From contig CACDCN010000004.1 in NCBI GenBank assembly GCA_902551185.1, forward strand, positions 25,001-58,088: a stretch of DNA of 33,088 bases, written 5' to 3'. The position numbers and the translations under genes were made by a program. This DNA is from an uncultured SAR86 cluster bacterium (GTDB lineage: Bacteria; Pseudomonadota; Gammaproteobacteria; Magnimaribacterales; D2472). The notes beneath the pieces are model-generated. The model worked only from the letters and a program-made list of their open reading frames with translations, did no database searches and was not told the origin of the DNA. Shown one piece after another: positions 20,941 to 29,833 of this stretch. Numbering within the stretch: position 1 is the first letter of the stretch; each line of letters starts with the position of its first letter.

Positions 20941-21947
20941 AGTATTTGTTTATATTCTGTTAAAAAATCATCTACCGCTTTTTTTGCTGCTTTTAGTCTT
21001 GTCATACTTGCAAAGCCATGGAATAAAGAAGGATAGTGTAATTGTTTCACATAATTATTATTTTCATGTAGTTTAAAGGCATATTCTTCTGCCTCATCAG
21101 ATAGAGGGTCAAATCCAGCAGTAACTATTATTGTCTTTGGTAATTCCATATCATCTGTATAAAGCATTAAATTAAAGGCCTTGTTGGCATCGTCCTGACT
21201 GGTTTTTCTAAATTTTTCCCAAAACCATATCATTGCTTCTTTAGTAAGCAAATATCCACTTTGAAATAATTCAATTGATTGTGAATTACATTTTGGGTCA
21301 CACATTGGATATATTAAAAATTGGCTATGAACACTAGGTTTTTTATTATCAGCCAGATAATGTGTAACTGATGCTGCCAAATGGGCGCCAGCACTATCAC
21401 CGCAAAGACTTATATTTTCTATTGCTACGCCCTTCCCAATTAGCCAATCTAAAGCAGTCATTGCTTCTTCTAATGCAAAAGGGAATTTATGCTCAGGAGA
21501 TAAGCTATATTCTAAGGAATATATTTTAGTTCTAAGCTTCTCAGCAAAGTATGAAACTGTTGGATCGTGGGTTTCAATTGAATTCAATACATACCCCCCG
21601 CCATGAAAATATAAAATTACATTTTCATTATCAGTCTTATAAGGTACGTATTCTCTAATTTGGATATTTTCTGATTCGCCAATAAGGTGATCAGTTTTTT
21701 TTATATCTTTTTTTGTCTTTGCAGCTATTCTTAACATAACTCTTCTTTCTTCAATTAACTCTCTTATTTCAGGAATTTCATCATCAGAAATTTTATGAAT
21801 TTCGAATTTAGGCATAAGTGATAAAAATGCCATTGATTGAATATCAAAAATATATTTCCTTTTTATGTCTTTATTAAAAATAAAAAGAATCTTCAATAGC
21901 CATACTGGAATTAAAAAAAATATATTTATTAAGAAGTTCCTTGCCAT
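20937..21947 (-). CDS. Alpha/beta hydrolase of the hormone-sensitive-lipase type
   Basis: This is a probable carboxylesterase of 336 aa. The oxyanion-hole motif HGGG is at 115-118, and the nucleophile elbow GDSAG at 183-187 gives catalytic S185. An acid residue is likely in GFDPLSDEAEEY and the histidine in LFHGFASM near the C-terminus. The N-terminal 45 residues are strongly hydrophobic (two stretches at about 5-24 and 33-45), suggesting membrane attachment or a cap. It is the first gene of the long minus-strand row, and its stop overlaps the start of the ABC protein. The substrate is unknown. Confidence 0.9.
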   Translation of the reverse strand: MARNFLINIFFLIPVWLLKILFIFNKDIKRKYIFDIQSMAFLSLMPKFEIHKISDDEIPEIRELIEERRVMLRIAAKTKKDIKKTDHLIGESENIQIREYVPYKTDNENVILYFHGGGYVLNSIETHDPTVSYFAEKLRTKIYSLEYSLSPEHKFPFALEEAMTALDWLIGKGVAIENISLCGDSAGAHLAASVTHYLADNKKPSVHSQFLIYPMCDPKCNSQSIELFQSGYLLTKEAMIWFWEKFRKTSQDDANKAFNLMLYTDDMELPKTIIVTAGFDPLSDEAEEYAFKLHENNNYVKQLHYPSLFHGFASMTRLKAAKKAVDDFLTEYKQIL

Positions 21948-22009
21948 AATTAATTATAAATAAAACTAATGCTTCACTTTGTATTTTTTGAAGTTTATCC
22001 TAGATAACA

Positions 22010-22429
22010 ATGAAAAAGATAATATTTATCCTAATTATATTAACAGCTAATAATTTGATCCTTGCTGAACAAAATTCAAAATTTTTTAATGAAATTAAGG
22101 AAATACTGCCAGCAAAAGAAGTTTTTAAAATAACTTTTTTGGAAAATAATAAAAATTTAGAAATTAATTGGCATATAGAAGAGGGTTATTACCTTTATTT
22201 AAATTCTGTTGGCATAGAAATTGATAAGAATAAAGGCAAGTATAAGATAATAAGTGCCAATTTATATGATCATGAAGATGAGTTTTTTGGAAAGACTAAG
22301 ATTATTAGAAATAAATTAAAAATCTCTATAAATAATCTAGAAATAAGTGATAATAAGGACATAAATATATATTATCAAGGTTGTTCAGATAAAGGCTTTT
22401 GTTACCCTGTTCAAAACTTAAAAATTTAA
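22010..22429 (+). CDS. Stand-alone DsbD N-terminal (alpha) domain protein
   Basis: This 139-aa periplasmic protein matches only the first domain of DsbD, which passes electrons to DsbC, DsbG and CcmG. A signal peptide covers residues 1-19 (ending LILA). The cap loop DEFFG is at 90-94 (E. coli DEFYG). The redox pair C125-x5-C131 lies in YQGCSDKGFCYP, nearly identical to E. coli. The chain stops right after this domain, so the eight-helix membrane domain and the C-terminal thioredoxin domain are missing. Its place directly before aroQ is where full-length dsbD lies in Pseudomonas, so it looks like a shortened dsbD in place. The electron donor is unknown. Confidence 0.9.
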   Translation: MKKIIFILIILTANNLILAEQNSKFFNEIKEILPAKEVFKITFLENNKNLEINWHIEEGYYLYLNSVGIEIDKNKGKYKIISANLYDHEDEFFGKTKIIRNKLKISINNLEISDNKDINIYYQGCSDKGFCYPVQNLKI

Positions 22430-22472
22430 TAAAATCGTTTAAATTCATCTAATTTCTGTTAAAATCAATCAA

Positions 22473-22904
22473 ATGAAAATATTAGTATTAAATGGTCCAA
22501 ATCTTAATCTTCTAGGTATTAGAGAGGAAGATGTCTATGGATCAGAAACACTTGAAGAAATAGAATTAAAGCTTAAAAAAATTGTTGAGGAATCAGAGTG
22601 TGAACTAAACTTTTTTCAAAGCAATGCTGAGCATGAGCTTATTGAAGCCATTCATGATGCATATAAATCTAATACTAATAAAATTATATTTAATCCTGCT
22701 GGATATACGCATACTAGTGTCGCACTTAGAGATGCTCTCTTAGCAGTTAAGATTCCTTTTTTTGAAGTTCACATCTCAGACATTGAATCAAGAGAAGATT
22801 TTAGACAAAAATCATACTTCTCTGATATTGCTAAAAAAGTATTTAGTGGTCATGGTACAGATGGTTACACCCTTGCTTTAAAAGAAGCTATAAAAGATAA
22901 ATAG
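22473..22904 (+). CDS. aroQ: 3-dehydroquinate dehydratase, type II
   Basis: This dodecameric shikimate-pathway enzyme removes water from 3-dehydroquinate. The 143 aa carry the N-terminal [17 protein letters not shown] with catalytic Y22, then [32 protein letters not shown] (73-88) and [14 protein letters not shown] with H99. All are type II signatures. It sits between the DsbD alpha-domain gene (43-nt gap) and the accB stub (8-nt gap), keeping the dsbD-aroQ-accB order seen in Pseudomonas although both neighbours are truncated. Confidence 0.97.
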   Translation: MKILVLNGPNLNLLGIREEDVYGSETLEEIELKLKKIVEESECELNFFQSNAEHELIEAIHDAYKSNTNKIIFNPAGYTHTSVALRDALLAVKIPFFEVHISDIESREDFRQKSYFSDIAKKVFSGHGTDGYTLALKEAIKDK

Positions 22905-22912
22905 GAAATAAT

Positions 22913-23083
22913 ATGGACATAAGAAAAATTAAAACTTTAATAGAGATGCTTGAAGATTCTAACCTTAAAGAAATTGAGGTTAGTCAAGGAAATGAATCAG
23001 TAAGAATTTCTAAAGCTGATAATAAAATAGCTACAATTGAGACAAATCAGGTTTCTCAAAAAGATATCTCAGAAAATAGTTAA
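22913..23083 (+). CDS. accB: AccB N-terminal stub (biotinyl domain absent; possible pseudogene)
   Basis: This 56-aa reading frame is collinear with the start of the biotin carboxyl carrier protein of acetyl-CoA carboxylase. MDIRKIK, LIE, E-I-E-V-S, and ESVRIS all match E. coli AccB, where the same segment is residues 1-34. It then enters a polar linker and stops at TAA, exactly where the Ala/Pro linker normally precedes the biotinyl domain. The EAMKM biotinylation motif is absent, and accC, which normally follows, is absent too; leuS begins 16 nt later. The start is supported by AGGA with 6-nt spacing. No internal stop or frameshift is seen. It is either a deletion remnant or a retained regulatory domain. 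Confidence 0.9.
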   Translation: MDIRKIKTLIEMLEDSNLKEIEVSQGNESVRISKADNKIATIETNQVSQKDISENS

Positions 23084-23099
23084 GTTTTAGAAAATTAAA

Positions 23100-25505
23100 A
23101 TGAGTTCTAACTATAAGCCCCAATTGATTGAAAAAACCATTCAAGATAAATGGGATAAAGAAGAAAGATTTCTCGCTAAGATAGATGATAGAGAAAAATT
23201 TTATTGTTTATCTATGTTCCCCTACCCCTCTGGAAAGCTTCATATGGGTCATGTAAGAAATTACACAATTGGTGATGTAATCTCAAGATACAAAAGAATG
23301 AATGATTTTAATGTTTTTCAACCAATGGGCTGGGATGCTTTTGGATTACCAGCAGAAAATGCAGCAATAGAAAATAAAGTAAATCCAAAAGATTGGACAA
23401 ATGCAAATATTGATAATATGAAAAAACAACTTAAATCATTAGGTTTAAGCTATGACTGGTCAAAAGAATTACGAACATGTGACCCAAAATACTATAAATG
23501 GGAACAGCTAATATTTAAAAAGTTCTATGATGCTGGATTAGTGTATAGAAAAAAATCAATAGTAAATTGGGACCCAGTTGATGAAACAGTTTTAGCAAAT
23601 GAGCAAGTAATAGATGGAAAAGGATGGAGGTCTGGAGCACAAATTGAGATTAAAGAGATTGATCAATGGTTTATCAAAATAACTGAGTATGCTGAAGAAC
23701 TCCTTGATTCACTGGATGATTTGGACTGGCCTGAAAATGTAAAGTTAATGCAAAAAAATTGGATTGGAAAATCTAATGGGGCTGAAATTAAATATAAGAT
23801 TGATGAATCAGATGAATATCTGACAACTTTTTCAACAAGGCCAGATACTATTTTTGGAGTATCTTTTCTTGCTATTTCACCAAATCACCCACTAGCAATT
23901 GACCTATCAAAAAAGGATCAAAACATTCTTGAATTTCTTGAAAAATGCAAAGATATAAAAGCAGCTGAAGCAGATATAGCTAAGGCAGAAAAATTAGGAA
24001 TAGATACTGAAATTAAAGTCATACATCCTCTTACGGGAGAGAAATTACCATTATGGATTGGCAATTTTGTTCTACTTGATTATGGAACAGGTGTAGTTAT
24101 GGGTGTTCCTGGTCACGATTCACGGGATTATGAATTTGCCACTAAATATGAATTAAATATCAAACAAGTAATTAAGACAAAAGATGATGATCTTCCTATA
24201 ACTGAAAATGGTATTTTAATTAATTCAGATAAATATGATGGGATGACTTCTGAAGAAGCTTCTAATGGAATAATTAAAGAACTTGTTAAGTTAGATTCTG
24301 GAGCGCATTTAATCCAATTTAGATTAAGGGATTGGGGTATAAGCCGACAACGATACTGGGGTTGTCCAATACCTGTAGTCTATGAAAATGGTGTGCCCAA
24401 AGTAATTGAAGAAAAAGATATGCCAATAAAGCTTCCTGAACTTGATAAGAATTCTCCACCAATACCTTTAAGCCAAAATAAAGAATTCATAGGTATTAAA
24501 GATGGTGTAATAAGAGAAAGTGATACTTTTGATACTTTTATGGATTCTTCTTGGTACCATGCCAGATTCACATCTTCGAATAATGAGGATCAAATCTTTG
24601 ATGAAAATACTGATTATTGGCTCCCAGTGGATCTTTATATTGGAGGAATTGAACATGCGATTTTACATCTCTTGTACTCTAGATTCTTTCACAAAGCATT
24701 AAGAGACATTGGTTTAGTGGAAGGAGATGAACCTTTTAAAAAATTACTTACTCAAGGCATGGTTCTTAAAGATGGTGCAAAGATGTCAAAATCTAAAGGT
24801 AATACTGTTGACCCCCAATCTTATATTGAAAAATATGGAGCAGATACAGTAAGACTTTATATGATGTTTACTTCCCCACCAGAACAAAGCCTTGAATGGA
24901 GTGAGTCATCAGTTGAGGGTGCATCAAGATTCCTTAAAAAAATCTGGAACTTAGTTAATGGAAGAAAATATAAAAAATTTAATAAAAAACTAGAATTTAA
25001 TAAAGAAGAAATGTCTGTTAGAAGAAAATCTCATGCGACATTAAAAAAAGTTGAAAATGATTATGAGGTTAGGTTTGCATTTAATACAGCAATTGCAGCA
25101 ATAATGGAGCTTATAAATTTTATACCTGATGAATATAGAAATGAGGATGCTAGCGATGCTCAAAAATATTGTTTAGATGAGGCAATAATGTTCACATTAA
25201 AGATGCTCTCACCGATTTCTCCTCATATTTGTGAACATCTATGGAATGATTTTTATCTAGATGAATCATCCATTGATAAATGGTGGCCCAAGTTCGATGA
25301 AAATTTATTAGAAGTAGAGGAATTCGAATTAATTATTCAAGTAAATGGTAAAGTTAGAGGAAAAATAAATATAGATAAAAACATAGAGCAAAAAGAAATT
25401 GAATCTTCGGCATTAAATGTTGAGAATGTTAAAAGTCATATCGGTTCTTCAAAAATTAAGAAAGCTATTTATATAAAAGAAAAGCTTATTAATTTTGTAA
25501 TTTAA
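23100..25505 (+). CDS. leuS: Leucyl-tRNA synthetase
   Basis: This class I synthetase charges tRNA-Leu. The ATP-binding HIGH box is HMGH at 48-51 ([19 protein letters not shown]) and KMSKS is at 561-565. The CP1 editing domain is present, with [11 protein letters not shown] and [18 protein letters not shown]. At 801 aa it is about 60 aa shorter than E. coli (860 aa). No Shine-Dalgarno precedes the ATG, so translation may depend on ribosomes leaving the accB stub 16 nt upstream. It leads the conserved leuS-lptE-holA block. Confidence 0.98.
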   Translation: MSSNYKPQLIEKTIQDKWDKEERFLAKIDDREKFYCLSMFPYPSGKLHMGHVRNYTIGDVISRYKRMNDFNVFQPMGWDAFGLPAENAAIENKVNPKDWTNANIDNMKKQLKSLGLSYDWSKELRTCDPKYYKWEQLIFKKFYDAGLVYRKKSIVNWDPVDETVLANEQVIDGKGWRSGAQIEIKEIDQWFIKITEYAEELLDSLDDLDWPENVKLMQKNWIGKSNGAEIKYKIDESDEYLTTFSTRPDTIFGVSFLAISPNHPLAIDLSKKDQNILEFLEKCKDIKAAEADIAKAEKLGIDTEIKVIHPLTGEKLPLWIGNFVLLDYGTGVVMGVPGHDSRDYEFATKYELNIKQVIKTKDDDLPITENGILINSDKYDGMTSEEASNGIIKELVKLDSGAHLIQFRLRDWGISRQRYWGCPIPVVYENGVPKVIEEKDMPIKLPELDKNSPPIPLSQNKEFIGIKDGVIRESDTFDTFMDSSWYHARFTSSNNEDQIFDENTDYWLPVDLYIGGIEHAILHLLYSRFFHKALRDIGLVEGDEPFKKLLTQGMVLKDGAKMSKSKGNTVDPQSYIEKYGADTVRLYMMFTSPPEQSLEWSESSVEGASRFLKKIWNLVNGRKYKKFNKKLEFNKEEMSVRRKSHATLKKVENDYEVRFAFNTAIAAIMELINFIPDEYRNEDASDAQKYCLDEAIMFTLKMLSPISPHICEHLWNDFYLDESSIDKWWPKFDENLLEVEEFELIIQVNGKVRGKINIDKNIEQKEIESSALNVENVKSHIGSSKIKKAIYIKEKLINFVI

Positions 25506-25539
25506 ATTTCTTCTCATAAGTTTTAATATAATTAATATA

Positions 25540-26010
25540 ATGCAAAAAAAATATTTATTTCTAGTGCCCCTAATTCTGATTTTTGTTCAGGGATGCGGGC
25601 TTAATCAATATAAATTAGGGAATATTAGTAATTATGATTTTTCAATTGCGTATGATGAAGGGATTCCTAGAAGTTTAGAAAAAAAAATAAATTCAGTATT
25701 TAAGCCAATCTTAAACTCCAATAGCAGAGATAATTATAAGATTAATATAAAAAATTATAAGTTTGATAGGTATGATGTCTATGCCGGACAGGCACTAAGG
25801 TCACTGGAAGTTGAAGTTAAATCTTCAATAGAGGTGAGTTTAAATTTAAATGATAAAAACATTAATAAGTCGCTTGTCTCAGTAAAAAGATTTAATTCAA
25901 ATGAATTAAATCCTTTAGCAGATGAAGAGATGTTAGATTTTATAAGGAATCAGGCTATCGATGATTTGGTCAATCAATTATTTTTGGAGGTAAGTCTAAT
26001 TGATATGTGA
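25540..26010 (+). CDS. lptE: LPS-assembly lipoprotein LptE
   Basis: This outer-membrane lipoprotein plugs the LptD barrel that delivers lipopolysaccharide to the cell surface. A signal peptide ends in the lipobox VQGC with C19. The rest of the 156 aa is poorly conserved, as is typical for LptE, but has the mixed alpha/beta pattern and the segment about 85-125 (YAGQALRSLEVEVKSSIEVS) expected of it. Identification rests on lipobox, size and position between leuS and holA, the fixed gammaproteobacterial order. Confidence 0.9.
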   Translation: MQKKYLFLVPLILIFVQGCGLNQYKLGNISNYDFSIAYDEGIPRSLEKKINSVFKPILNSNSRDNYKINIKNYKFDRYDVYAGQALRSLEVEVKSSIEVSLNLNDKNINKSLVSVKRFNSNELNPLADEEMLDFIRNQAIDDLVNQLFLEVSLIDM

Positions 26011-26986
26011 GGCCGCAGCATTAAATAAATATATAGAGAAATCACCAAATATCTTTTTTATTTTTGGTGCTGAGATTGTTCTAAGGAATCATACAAGGGA
26101 TCAAATCAACAAATTCTTTAAAAAAGATGGTTTTACTGAAAAGAAGATTCTTAATGAAAAAGAATATTCCGATATAGAAAAAACAATTATAGAAAATGCT
26201 GGAGGCTCACTATTTGGTTCAAAAACTATAATAGAGATTCTTCATAACAGCGGTAAAATTCCTAAAGAAATTATAAATATCTTTGAGATTCCTAATATAA
26301 ATCAAATGAACAATATTGTAATTTTAATCCGATCAGGATTAGAAAAAATAAATAAGAATACTAAATGGGTTAAAAAAATGGATGCCTTCTCCCTCTTAGT
26401 TGATTGTAAAAAATTAAAATCTTATGAAGAAAAAGTCTGGATTAAAAACCAACTAGAATTTATGGAAGAAGCGCATGCAAAAGACTATACAAATAGAATT
26501 GCAGACATATTCTCAGGAAACCTTATAGCTCAAGCTAATGAAATTAATATTCTAAAGCTAACATATTCTAAGGATATTGATAATAAAAAAATTGATGGGG
26601 ATGGGGCTGAATTTTTACCATATGAGTTAGAAGATAAAATAATAGAATTAAATACAAATTATGCCCTAAGAATTATTAAGTCCATAAAAAAAAATGACGA
26701 CCATTATGCCCCATTACTTGTTTGGATTCTCGGAAAAATAATAAATACATCTATTAATGCACATCAAAATAAAAATAAAAAAATGAGCTTAGAAAATTCT
26801 GGTGTTTGGAATAATAAAATACCAAACTATATGAATTTTATTAAAAAAAATACATTGCAAAAAATAATGCCCCTTCAAAAGAAAATCTATGAACTTGATC
26901 TTGCTGCCAAAGGATTAACTGGGATTACAAAAGACCAATTCTGGCAAGAGCTTGATAACATGGTTATTGAATTAACCTCTAGATAA
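26000..26986 (+). CDS. holA: DNA polymerase III delta subunit
   Basis: This is the clamp-loader subunit that opens the beta sliding clamp. The 328 aa show the delta pattern: NIFFIFGAEIVLRNHTRDQI, then SLFGSKTIIEI and VWIKNQLEFMEEAH, with the C-terminal helical domain containing LVWILGKII and ELDLAAKGLTG. The start is a TTG at 26000 inside the end of lptE (11-nt overlap), supported by GGAGG at 25986-25990 with 9-nt spacing; no suitable ATG lies nearby in frame. The stop overlaps the convergent dat stop by 8 nt. nadD, next in E. coli, is not here. Confidence 0.92.
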   Translation: MICEAAALNKYIEKSPNIFFIFGAEIVLRNHTRDQINKFFKKDGFTEKKILNEKEYSDIEKTIIENAGGSLFGSKTIIEILHNSGKIPKEIINIFEIPNINQMNNIVILIRSGLEKINKNTKWVKKMDAFSLLVDCKKLKSYEEKVWIKNQLEFMEEAHAKDYTNRIADIFSGNLIAQANEINILKLTYSKDIDNKKIDGDGAEFLPYELEDKIIELNTNYALRIIKSIKKNDDHYAPLLVWILGKIINTSINAHQNKNKKMSLENSGVWNNKIPNYMNFIKKNTLQKIMPLQKKIYELDLAAKGLTGITKDQFWQELDNMVIELTSR

Positions 26987-27806
26987 AAAAATTATTCTTA
27001 AAAATTTCTTCACATTTTTTAAAAAGCATATTATCCATTTCAAGGTTTGTTTTATAATCAAGTATTTCGCTTACTTGCGCTAATCCTTTGGTAGAGCTGG
27101 TGAGCCAAATTGATTTTGCATTTATTAAATCATCTATAGTATATTGTCCTTCCTCAACCCTTATCCCGCTCTCTTTTATCTTTGTTATTAATAGCTCCCT
27201 TGTAATACCTGGAAGAATATTATGTGAGAGCGAGGGCGTGTAAACACAATCATTATTTATGAAAAAGATATTTGAGGCGCCGCCTTCAGTTATAAGATCA
27301 TTTTTATGCATAATAACTTCATCACAACCTTTCTCGCTAGCGAAATTCATACTCATTACATTACCTAATAATGATGTTGATTTGATATCACATCTCTGCC
27401 ATCTTAAATCTTCACAAAACATAACTTTTAAAGATTTTGGTTTAAAAGCATGTTCAACGATATATCCAAAAGTTTCAGTAGAAATTGACTCTTTGTAAAT
27501 ATGAGATCTAATATCATCAACACCTCTTGATGCTTGATAATAAACATATCCGTCTTTAAAATCGCATTGTTTTATTAAATGCATTATTTCTTCGGATGTC
27601 GCATCAATATTGATAGCAATAGATAATGCTTTGCAGCTATTTTTAAGCCTTAAAATATGCTTATCAAAAGCTATTATCTTTAAATTGTAAAATGGGATAA
27701 CCTCATAAACACTATCTGAAAATGTATATGCTCTGCTCAGAGGGGAAATCTTTATTTTGTCTAGGAAATCAAACTTGCCATTATAAACAGCCTGAATTTG
27801 ATTCAT
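26979..27806 (-). CDS. dat: D-amino-acid aminotransferase (fold-type IV PLP enzyme)
   Basis: This class IV aminotransferase of 275 aa has PLP-lysine K142 in RWQRCDIKSTSLLGNV, the form typical of D-alanine aminotransferases, and E174 in LITEGGASNIFF. ILPGITRELL is also present. IlvE and PabC are the alternatives; the RCDIKS context favours Dat. Its ATG follows the dacC TAA with no base between, and a dat gene beside dacC occurs in several gammaproteobacteria. That placement fits a supply of D-Ala or D-Glu to peptidoglycan. It is the last gene of the rlmH-to-dat operon and meets holA head-on. Confidence 0.87.
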   Translation of the reverse strand: MNQIQAVYNGKFDFLDKIKISPLSRAYTFSDSVYEVIPFYNLKIIAFDKHILRLKNSCKALSIAINIDATSEEIMHLIKQCDFKDGYVYYQASRGVDDIRSHIYKESISTETFGYIVEHAFKPKSLKVMFCEDLRWQRCDIKSTSLLGNVMSMNFASEKGCDEVIMHKNDLITEGGASNIFFINNDCVYTPSLSHNILPGITRELLITKIKESGIRVEEGQYTIDDLINAKSIWLTSSTKGLAQVSEILDYKTNLEMDNMLFKKCEEIFKNNFFI

Positions 27807-28949
27807 TTAAGCAATTCCAAATAGACTCATTACCCAAAGTATAAATCTTGACCAAAGTCTTCCAATAAAGCCTTTTGCCTCAACCGTATTTAATGCTACT
27901 AGGTCAGCTACTAAAACTACTTCGTTATTACTAATAATTTCTAAAGTACCTATCGTTTGACCTTTCTCAATAGGTGCCTGAATATTGTTCTTAAGGTTAT
28001 ATTTTAATTTAGTATCTTTAAAGCTAATTCTTGGGAGAGTGATTGAGATATCCTCTGCAACTCCCAGACTTACAATGTCATCCCTACCACCCCACACTTT
28101 GGCAGTAGTATATTCTGTATTTGCATCTAAATATTTTTGAGTAGCATAAAATCTGAACCCATATTCGAGTAATCGTTGAGTTGAGAGAAATCTTTCATTA
28201 TCAGAATCGCTTCCAGCAACAACGGTTATCAATCTCATATTCCCACGTTTGGCTGAACCAATTAAACAATAACCAGCAGTGGAAGTATGGCCAGTTTTAA
28301 CACCGTCAGATGTCTCATCTCGAAAAATTAATTTATTCCTATTTAGTTGTCTAATATTGTTATATGTGAAACTCTTTTCTTTATAAAGCGCATATTCATT
28401 TGGAAATTTATTAATAAATTTAGCAGTAAGATTTGCTAAATCTCTTGCGGATGTAGCATGGTTTTCATCAGGCAAACCTGTTGAATTTGAAAAATATGTA
28501 TCATTCATTCCTAGAGCTCCAGCATATGAATTCATTAAATCTACAAAGCCATCTTCTGTACCTCCAACATATTCAGCTATCGCTACAGATGCATCATTAC
28601 CAGACTGGATAATAATTCCCTTTAACAAATCTAATATGCTGACTTTTTTACCCGCCTCTATAAACATTTTTGAGCCTTCCATTTTCCAAGCTTTTTCACT
28701 GATAAGAACCTGATCATCTAAGCTAATAAGCCCATTTTGAATTTGGTCTGCTACCACATAACCCGTCATAACCTTTGTCATACTAGCTGGTTCAATTAAT
28801 TCACTAGAATTAAATTCAGCTATAACGGTATTAGTATTAGGCTCAATTAAAATATAACTCTTAAGATCTAACTCTGGTGCATTTGGAACAAAGCTTTGAG
28901 CTAAAATAAAATTAGGTATAAATAGAACTAGTAAAAATATTTTCTTCAT
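27807..28949 (-). CDS. dacC: D-alanyl-D-alanine carboxypeptidase (PBP5/6 family)
   Basis: This serine carboxypeptidase trims the terminal D-Ala of peptidoglycan pentapeptides. A signal peptide covers residues 1-17 (ending ILA). Active-site motifs are S56-M-T-K59, S116-G-N118 and K218-T-G220, all at the usual spacing. The C-terminal beta domain ends in an amphipathic, aromatic-rich helix (FIGRLWSRFILWVMSLFGIA) that anchors the protein to the inner membrane. The 380 aa are full length. It overlaps mltB by 4 nt (ATGA). dacA and dacC are equally fitting names. Confidence 0.96.
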   Translation of the reverse strand: MKKIFLLVLFIPNFILAQSFVPNAPELDLKSYILIEPNTNTVIAEFNSSELIEPASMTKVMTGYVVADQIQNGLISLDDQVLISEKAWKMEGSKMFIEAGKKVSILDLLKGIIIQSGNDASVAIAEYVGGTEDGFVDLMNSYAGALGMNDTYFSNSTGLPDENHATSARDLANLTAKFINKFPNEYALYKEKSFTYNNIRQLNRNKLIFRDETSDGVKTGHTSTAGYCLIGSAKRGNMRLITVVAGSDSDNERFLSTQRLLEYGFRFYATQKYLDANTEYTTAKVWGGRDDIVSLGVAEDISITLPRISFKDTKLKYNLKNNIQAPIEKGQTIGTLEIISNNEVVLVADLVALNTVEAKGFIGRLWSRFILWVMSLFGIA

Positions 28950-29833
28950 TTCTTAAACTCTTCTGATAAATAATACACTGCCATTGCATAAACATCACTA
29001 ATATTATATCTAGCAATTGCTCGGAAGTTGTCATCCCCAATAAAATGTAAATCTTCTCCATTTTCATTAAAAGTCAATGGGATAAATTGTGTTAGGGATT
29101 GATGAGGTTTATAAAATTTTCTTACATTATTTGGAAAAGTTTGAACTACAATCTTACCCTCTTTTTTCCACCCATGTCTTTTTAAATAATTAGCAATACT
29201 GCCTATGGCATCGTCTATGGAATTAAATAAATCGATATATCCATCCCCATCATAATCAATTGCATATGCTCTATAACTAGATGAAATGAATTGAGAATAA
29301 CCCATAGCACCAGCATAAGATCCCTTAATTTTTAAAATATCAAGATTATTTTCTCTTGTTAAAAGAAAAAGTTGTATTAACTCGCTTCTGAAAAATTTTG
29401 ACCTTCTAGGATCATCAAAGCCAAGAGTGGTTAGACTATCTATTACCCTATAACCCCCCATATTATTTCCAAAATTTGTCTCTACTCCAAGGATGGCAGT
29501 TATTATCTCCTTAGGCACTCCAAATTCTTTTTCAGCTCTTTCCAAGGTATCAATGTTCTTTTTTATAAATTTTTTTCCATCTACAATTCTTTTGTTCTTT
29601 AAAAAAATTGCCCTATAGTCATCCCATGTTTTTGTTTTCTCAGCTGGTTTTGCAACAGAATTAAGAGCTGTTCTTCTTTTTTTTGCATCTTTTAATACTT
29701 CTAAAACATATGCCCTTTCAAACCCATGTTTTGTAACAAGTTCATCTATAACTTTTTCACTGTCTTTATGATTTGAGTAATCAGCAAATATAGATAAATT
29801 AAATATTAAAGTTATAAATAATAATATTTTCAT
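28946..29833 (-). CDS. mltB: Lytic murein transglycosylase B
   Basis: This enzyme cleaves the glycan strands of peptidoglycan to 1,6-anhydromuropeptides. The catalytic glutamate is E118 in AILGVETNFG. GGYRVIDSLTTLGFDDPRR and AGAMGYSQFISSSYRAYAIDYDGDGYIDLF are typical MltB/Slt35 segments, the last resembling the Slt35 EF-hand-like site. The 295 aa include a signal peptide (1-17). No lipobox is evident, so it is probably soluble or only transiently anchored. It overlaps dacC and rodA by 4 nt each. The rlpA gene often found beside it is missing. Confidence 0.95.
   Translation of the reverse strand: MKILLFITLIFNLSIFADYSNHKDSEKVIDELVTKHGFERAYVLEVLKDAKKRRTALNSVAKPAEKTKTWDDYRAIFLKNKRIVDGKKFIKKNIDTLERAEKEFGVPKEIITAILGVETNFGNNMGGYRVIDSLTTLGFDDPRRSKFFRSELIQLFLLTRENNLDILKIKGSYAGAMGYSQFISSSYRAYAIDYDGDGYIDLFNSIDDAIGSIANYLKRHGWKKEGKIVVQTFPNNVRKFYKPHQSLTQFIPLTFNENGEDLHFIGDDNFRAIARYNISDVYAMAVYYLSEEFKK

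Noticed and set aside
24380-24702. Overlapping short frames within leuS on both strands
   Set aside because: Shadows of leuS, which continues uninterrupted through the region.
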